From: Planctomycetota bacterium
GTDB lineage: Bacteria; Planctomycetota; UBA8742; UBA2392
Direction of reading: 5' to 3'
Length of the DNA: 64,000 nt
NCBI GenBank assembly: GCA_020638675.1
Contig: JACKID010000001.1
Span: 2,170,001 to 2,234,000, forward strand
A program made the position numbers and the translations under genes. Positions 60,332 through 64,000 of this stretch are shown piece after piece. A model generated the notes under the pieces. That model was not told the origin of the DNA, did not search any database, and saw only the letters and a program-made list of their open reading frames with translations. Position 1 is the first letter of the stretch; the number at the start of each line of letters is the position of its first letter.

Positions 60332-61894
60332 ATGACTGACCGACCCCGCGGGCGAGCACGCCAGCCTCACCCCAACCCGACCAAGCGCCCCCCACCGCAG
60401 CCACACAAGCGCCAGCGGCCGGACCGCGGCGGCAGCGGAAGGGCGCGACCACACCCACGCACCGTACACGACCTCGACCCGCGCAAGGCCGCGTTTGAGA
60501 CCATGCGCAGGCTTTCTCCCGGCGACCTGCTCGAGCCGGCCGTGCAGGCCACGCTTCGCTATCAGGGCTACGGGCCCGACGCCGCCCACCGGGTGCTTCC
60601 CATGCTGGAAGACGCGGTGCGCTTTGCCTTCCTGTTCGATCACCTGATCGCGCATCTGGCTTCGCGAAAGCCGTCCGATCTCGACCCGGATGTGCGCGCG
60701 GCACTGCACCTGTTCCTTGCCTGGTACCTGCTGGACGACCCGACCTCTGCGTACGCCCACGGCAACGCGGCCGTCAACCTGCTGAGCCCGCAGCACAAGG
60801 GGCGCGGGTTTGTGAACGCGTTGGTGCGGCGGCTGGGCGAGTTCGTTCGTGTGGAGCAGACCGAGCCTGAGGACTACCGGGCGCTGGTCGCAGCGCATCA
60901 GCCGCCACCGCTATGGGCCGATCGCGCGCGCCTGGGCGCCGGGCGCATGCTGGTGGCGGAGCGGGCAATCCTGCCCGACCCGGCAACGGAGCTGGCATCG
61001 CACTTGTCCATCGTGGGGTCACTGCCGCGCTGGCTTGTCGAGAAACTGATTGAGCAGCACGGGCCGGAAGCCGCGACGCAAATTGCCATCGCATGCATCG
61101 AGCGCCCGGCGACATGGCTGCGCCCGAACCCGCTCAAGGCCGACTGGAAAGAAATCGCCGAGTGGTGGACTGTCAGCGGCACGAGCGTTGAGCGAGTCCC
61201 GACGCCCTTCCATGGCGACGCGCTGGCGCTGCCGGCGAAGTTGCGCTCGCTGACCGAGCACCCGGGCTGGGCGAACGGCGCTTTTTATGTGCAGGACTAC
61301 TCGGCCCAGCTCGTTGCCCCGGCGCTGGAGGCCAGCCCCGGCGAGACACTGCTGGACCTCTGCAGTGCGCCGGGCGGCAAGGCCGGGCACCTCGCCGAGC
61401 TGACGGACGATCGGGCAAAGATCCTCGCCTGCGACGTCACCATGCCGAAGGTCGAGCTGATCCAGCAGAACATCGCGCGCATGGGCTATCGCAGTATCGC
61501 CACCGTGCAGGCCGATGCCGGCGAAGTGAAATTCCCCGAGCCGTTTGACCGCGTGCTGGTGGATGCACCGTGCAGCAACAGCGGCGTGCTGGCCCGGCGC
61601 GTCGAGGCCCGCCACCGCATCAATGAGCAGAGCGTGCAGGAGCTGACCGCGTTGCAGTTGAAGATCCTCGAAAACGCGGCCGCCAACCTGAGCCCGGGCG
61701 GCGCGCTCGTGTACAGCGTGTGCAGCATCCTGCTGGATGAAGGCCCGGACGTGGTGCACCGCTTCCTCCGCGGCAAGGTCGGCGACAAGCGCAGAGAAGA
61801 CATCGGCTGGGAAGTCGAGTACGAAAACTACCTGCTGCCCGTGCCCGCCTTCCACGACGGCGGCTACGTGGCACGTCTGCACGCACCCGGCTAG
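60332..61894 (+). CDS. rsmB: RsmB/NOP-family rRNA (cytosine-5) methyltransferase
   Basis: This S-adenosylmethionine enzyme methylates a cytosine in rRNA (RsmB modifies C967 of 16S rRNA). The 520-residue protein has a basic, Pro/Arg-rich tail (1-45), a NusB-like RNA-binding domain (about 48-180), and a methyltransferase domain with CSAPGGKAGHL (SAM binding), VDAPCSNSGVLARR (first catalytic cysteine) and YSVCSIL (second cysteine). The basic extension is longer than in E. coli. Exact target position is not certain. It is the first plus-strand gene after a long minus-strand block; the ATG at 60332 lacks an SD. The end overlaps the convergent DinB-like gene by four bases. Confidence 0.88.
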   Translation: MTDRPRGRARQPHPNPTKRPPPQPHKRQRPDRGGSGRARPHPRTVHDLDPRKAAFETMRRLSPGDLLEPAVQATLRYQGYGPDAAHRVLPMLEDAVRFAFLFDHLIAHLASRKPSDLDPDVRAALHLFLAWYLLDDPTSAYAHGNAAVNLLSPQHKGRGFVNALVRRLGEFVRVEQTEPEDYRALVAAHQPPPLWADRARLGAGRMLVAERAILPDPATELASHLSIVGSLPRWLVEKLIEQHGPEAATQIAIACIERPATWLRPNPLKADWKEIAEWWTVSGTSVERVPTPFHGDALALPAKLRSLTEHPGWANGAFYVQDYSAQLVAPALEASPGETLLDLCSAPGGKAGHLAELTDDRAKILACDVTMPKVELIQQNIARMGYRSIATVQADAGEVKFPEPFDRVLVDAPCSNSGVLARRVEARHRINEQSVQELTALQLKILENAAANLSPGGALVYSVCSILLDEGPDVVHRFLRGKVGDKRREDIGWEVEYENYLLPVPAFHDGGYVARLHAPG

Positions 61895-62394
61895 GCCTGT
61901 TTGGCGGGCTCGCGCCCGGCCCAGCATTCGGCTGTACCCAACTCGCACTTGCCGAGTAACTTCAGGTACAGGAACAGCTGCATGCGGTACGCTGCGAGGA
62001 ACTTCACGCCCGAGTTCATGATCGCGGCGGCGAGGCTCATCTCCGGGCCGCCCCAGGGCATGCTCTTGCGTTCGTTGGTCAGGCGGTCGCTCGACAGCCC
62101 GCCGATCATGGCCTTCAGGTTCGCGGCCTGCTCATCCATGACGCGGTCGAAGTTGGCCAATGTTGTACCCTCGGCGCGCTTGAGCAGGCGATCCGCGTGG
62201 TCGCGGTTGCCGTATACCAGCGTCGTCGTGAAGCCTTCACCGGCGCGCGTGATGTAGCGCAACAACTCCAGCACGCTGCGCTGGTTCGCCGTCGGGCGCC
62301 AGTCGACGCGGTCGCCGGGTATCTTCGCCGCCAGAAATTTGCAGATGCGGATTTCTTCCAGCATCGAGCCGATCAGTTCGTCCCGGGTGATCAT
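61891..62394 (-). CDS. DinB-like four-helix protein lacking metal histidines, copy 1
   Basis: This 167-residue protein, MITRDELIGSMLEEIRICKF and on, has the four-helix pattern of the DinB superfamily, including SVLELLRYIT and SGVKFLAAYRMQLFLYLK. However, the usual metal-binding histidines of DinB proteins are not present in these stretches (AYRMQL replaces HRGQL). It is paralogous to the gene directly upstream (62391-62909), which shares the start MITxxxLIxSMLxEIRIxK and the AYRMQxFLYxK end. ATG 62394 overlaps the upstream stop (ATGA). A non-metal or divergent DinB role is likely. Confidence 0.7.
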   Translation of the reverse strand: MITRDELIGSMLEEIRICKFLAAKIPGDRVDWRPTANQRSVLELLRYITRAGEGFTTTLVYGNRDHADRLLKRAEGTTLANFDRVMDEQAANLKAMIGGLSSDRLTNERKSMPWGGPEMSLAAAIMNSGVKFLAAYRMQLFLYLKLLGKCELGTAECWAGREPAKQA

Positions 62395-62909
62395 TCTGCT
62401 GCCTCCTGTGCCGGGCGCGGCTGCGGGTCTACTCCGACCCAGCACTGCGCCGGGCCGATGTCCTTGCGCCCCGCCGCCTTGATATAGAGAAAGAACTGCA
62501 TGCGGTATGCGACCAGCGTCTTCACGCACATGTCCATCAGCGCCTGCCCCAGCGGCACGGGTGTGCCCCACGGCATGTAGGCCGTCTTGTGCGCGAAGTC
62601 GTGGCTGCTGATCCCGTCGACCAGGTCGGTAAGCTGCTGGCCCTGCGAAGTCATGGCGCGCTCGAAGGTCTGCTGCGTGACCTCGTCGGCTTTCTTGTAG
62701 TACTCCTCGGCGTGATCCCAGCTTTCGCTAACGGCCTGCACGCCCGGGACGATGGCACACGCCGTCAGGTACCGCATCAGCTCGAGCATGTCACGCTGCT
62801 CCGGCGACGGGCGATAGCGCATGCCCCCGGGCGGAATCTTGGTGGCGAGATGCTTGATGATGCGGATTTCCCACAGCATTGAGTCAATCAGTTGTTGCTT
62901 GGTGATCAT
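62391..62909 (-). CDS. DinB-like four-helix protein lacking metal histidines, copy 2
   Basis: This 172-residue protein begins MITKQQLIDSMLWEIRIIKH and ends with a Pro/Ala-rich tail. It shares the layout of the neighbouring gene: LELMRYLT, WGTPVPLGQALMDMCVK and AYRMQFFLYIKAAG. It keeps one histidine in WDHAEEYY but not the standard triad. The start is ATG 62909; longer frames upstream overlap the TPR gene on the same strand. The tandem copies probably arose by duplication. Confidence 0.7.
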   Translation of the reverse strand: MITKQQLIDSMLWEIRIIKHLATKIPPGGMRYRPSPEQRDMLELMRYLTACAIVPGVQAVSESWDHAEEYYKKADEVTQQTFERAMTSQGQQLTDLVDGISSHDFAHKTAYMPWGTPVPLGQALMDMCVKTLVAYRMQFFLYIKAAGRKDIGPAQCWVGVDPQPRPAQEAAE

Positions 62910-62922
62910 GGCTGCCTCCGGG

Positions 62923-63399
62923 CTAGCGGGCCTGCAGTTGATCCAGCAGAACCTTGCGGCTCGCCGCATCGGCGATGGCGTTGCCGGCCTTCTCCGCCTC
63001 GGCGCGGTACTTGGCCGCCTCGTCCGCGTTGCCGGCCACCGCGTTGGCGCGCGCAAGCGCCTCAAGGGCAAAGGCCCGGTCGTACTCGGCCAGCTTGTCG
63101 CCGTGCTGCTCGGTCAGTTCCATACAACGTCGCGCGTGCCGCAATGCTTCCTCGCCATTTCCGAGGGCGCTGTAGACGCGGCTGATCAGCCATTCCGCGC
63201 GCTGGTGCTCGGCGTGGCCGGCGGTCTCAAGGTAGTGGTACGCGCTGGCGAACGCGGCGTAGAGCATCTTCTCGTCGTCCGCGGGCGTGCGGGCCTTGTT
63301 GTCCAGCAGCGCCCAGGTGATGCCGGTCAGCGCGTCGGCGAACGACTCCTGCATCTGCTCGGCGATCTGGCGACGGATGAGGTTCTCGGAATCGGGCAT
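62923..63399 (-). CDS. Small TPR protein
   Basis: This 158-residue protein consists of TPR-like helices, for example AEWLISRVYSALGNGEEALRH and RAFALEALARANAVAGNADEA, and has no signal peptide. It is likely a cytoplasmic adaptor. The ATG at 63399 sits only 5 bases from a heptamer tandem repeat (63405-63444), so no SD is visible there. It is followed 13 bases later by the two DinB-like genes, forming a small operon. Confidence 0.72.
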   Translation of the reverse strand: MPDSENLIRRQIAEQMQESFADALTGITWALLDNKARTPADDEKMLYAAFASAYHYLETAGHAEHQRAEWLISRVYSALGNGEEALRHARRCMELTEQHGDKLAEYDRAFALEALARANAVAGNADEAAKYRAEAEKAGNAIADAASRKVLLDQLQAR

Positions 63400-63404
63400 G
63401 AGTC

Positions 63405-63444
63405 AGGGCTTAGGGCTTAGGGCTTAGGGCTTAGGGCTTAGGGC
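63405..63444. repeat. Heptanucleotide tandem repeat (AGGGCTT)
   Basis: Five full copies and one partial copy (AGGGC) of the seven-base unit AGGGCTT run without error. Reading it in the minus direction, it ends five bases before the TPR gene ATG, within its leader. A unit of seven is not a multiple of three and it is outside the coding frame, so copy-number change would alter spacing to any promoter, not the frame. The rest of the 125-base gap shows nothing clear. Confidence 0.9.
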
Positions 63445-63524
63445 GAGTATCCGCCGGGCGGATAAACCCGCAAGTGCTTTTCATCCCCTCCGCCGCTGCC
63501 CCAGTTGTGACGGGTACGGCCTGC

Positions 63525-64000
63525 CTACGCGTCGACTTTCTTGCGCTGTGGATTCTGCGTCTCGTTTTCGCTGACCTTCTTCTCGATGAAGTCGATAATC
63601 TGCTCGGCGACGTCGACGCCGGTTGCGTTCTCGATTCCTTCCAGTCCGGGCGACGAGTTCACCTCAAGCACCAGCGGCCCGCGCTTGGCGCGGATCAGGT
63701 CAACGCCCGCCACGTTCAAGTTCATGGCCCGGGCGGCGGCGATCGCTACTTCGCGCTCGCGCTTCGTAATGCGCAACTTCTTGGCCGTGCCGCCGCGGTG
63801 CAGGTTGCTGCGGAAGTCGCCGGGCGGCGCGCTGCGTTCCATGGCCGCGACCACCTTGCCGCCGACCACGAACGCGCGAATGTCGCGCCCGTCAGCCTCG
63901 CGGATGAACTCCTGCACGAGGAAGTTTGCGTTCAGTTGCTGGAAGGCGCTGATCACCGCCTCGGCGGCCTTGGGCGTTTCGGCCAGCACGACACCGGCCC
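63525..64000 (-). CDS. rimK: RimK-type ATP-grasp ligase, C-terminal part (cut by window edge)
   Basis: This is the C-terminal part of an ATP-grasp enzyme of the RimK family, which adds glutamate or related residues to a protein or small-molecule acceptor (the namesake modifies ribosomal protein S6). Recognisable are QEFIREADGRDIRAFVVGG, GDFRSNLHRGGTA and LVLEVNSSPGLEGIE (metal and ATP binding). The visible part runs in from base 64000 with GVVLAETPKAAEAV; the GTG at 63989 is internal, not a start. It ends with a Lys/Gln-rich tail (NPQRKKVDA). The N-terminal half lies outside the window. Confidence 0.9.
   Translation of the reverse strand, partial: AGVVLAETPKAAEAVISAFQQLNANFLVQEFIREADGRDIRAFVVGGKVVAAMERSAPPGDFRSNLHRGGTAKKLRITKREREVAIAAARAMNLNVAGVDLIRAKRGPLVLEVNSSPGLEGIENATGVDVAEQIIDFIEKKVSENETQNPQRKKVDA

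Noticed and set aside
62395..63071. N-terminal extensions of the two DinB-like frames
   Set aside because: They overlap the neighbouring genes on the same strand and are low-complexity; the MIT starts align between the two paralogues.
63405..63444. Possible telomere or CRISPR interpretation of the AGGGCTT repeat
   Set aside because: Only about 40 bases long, with no spacers and no hairpin; a simple tandem repeat within a chromosome segment.

Overview
The window is GC-rich bacterial chromosome, densely coded and mostly on the minus strand. It has no rRNA, tRNA, transposase or CRISPR that I could see. Gene content points to a Gram-negative-type envelope: a secretin, ExbB/ExbD proteins, a lipobox protein and YidC with a periplasmic domain. 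Several features are common in Planctomycetota and the wider PVC group: a MoxR/DUF58/von Willebrand A block with HEAT and beta-propeller proteins, a soluble Ser/Thr kinase of the HRDxxPxN type, multiple ExbD copies, large exported TPR proteins, and TTG starts backed by good Shine-Dalgarno (SD) sites. Planctomycetota is my best guess. It is an inference, since there is no rRNA or other marker to settle it.

Layout. 1-5.4 kb: a TetR / hydrolase / hydantoinase A / hydantoinase B operon faces a metallo-beta-lactamase-fold gene that appears frameshifted. Two near-identical operator-like palindromes flank a good promoter between the two units. A rhodanese gene follows. 5.5-11.4 kb: malate dehydrogenase, a PAS-GGDEF diguanylate cyclase, an unknown protein, inositol-3-phosphate synthase, and two envelope proteins.

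11.5-28.7 kb (minus strand) is the most unusual part. Read in transcription order it encodes a PilM-PilN-type fusion, a PilO-position membrane protein, an EF-hand membrane protein, a lipoprotein secretin with TPR-like helices, a 1372-residue exported TPR-type protein, a second exported TPR-type protein, an ExbB proton channel and four ExbD proteins in two duplicated long/short pairs. No pilus ATPase, PilC-type platform, pilin or TonB gene is present. I propose a secretin machine coupled to an ExbB/ExbD proton-motive motor.

28.9-35.6 kb is a tightly overlapping seven-gene operon: psd, two paralogous exported proteins, pssA, a TsaC-tyrosine phosphatase fusion, rpiB and an HxDxDG protein. It links aminophospholipid synthesis to unknown exported proteins. 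35.7-43.4 kb holds a signal-peptidase-like protein that seems to have lost its catalytic dyad, a Ser/Thr kinase, a hydrolase, yidC-mnmE, a thioesterase, a glutaredoxin and nnrE.

43.5-60.1 kb (minus strand) runs from an exported HEAT protein and a beta-propeller protein through MoxR, a coiled-coil membrane protein, DUF58, a BatA-type VWA protein and a 1096-residue VWA protein to holA and two small membrane proteins. The MoxR-VWA part looks like a chaperone/metal-ion-adhesion module of the envelope. 60.3-64 kb: an RsmB-type rRNA methyltransferase, two DinB-like paralogues, a TPR protein preceded by a heptanucleotide tandem repeat, and the C-terminal part of a RimK-type ATP-grasp ligase cut by the window edge. 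No gap between genes exceeds 300 bases.
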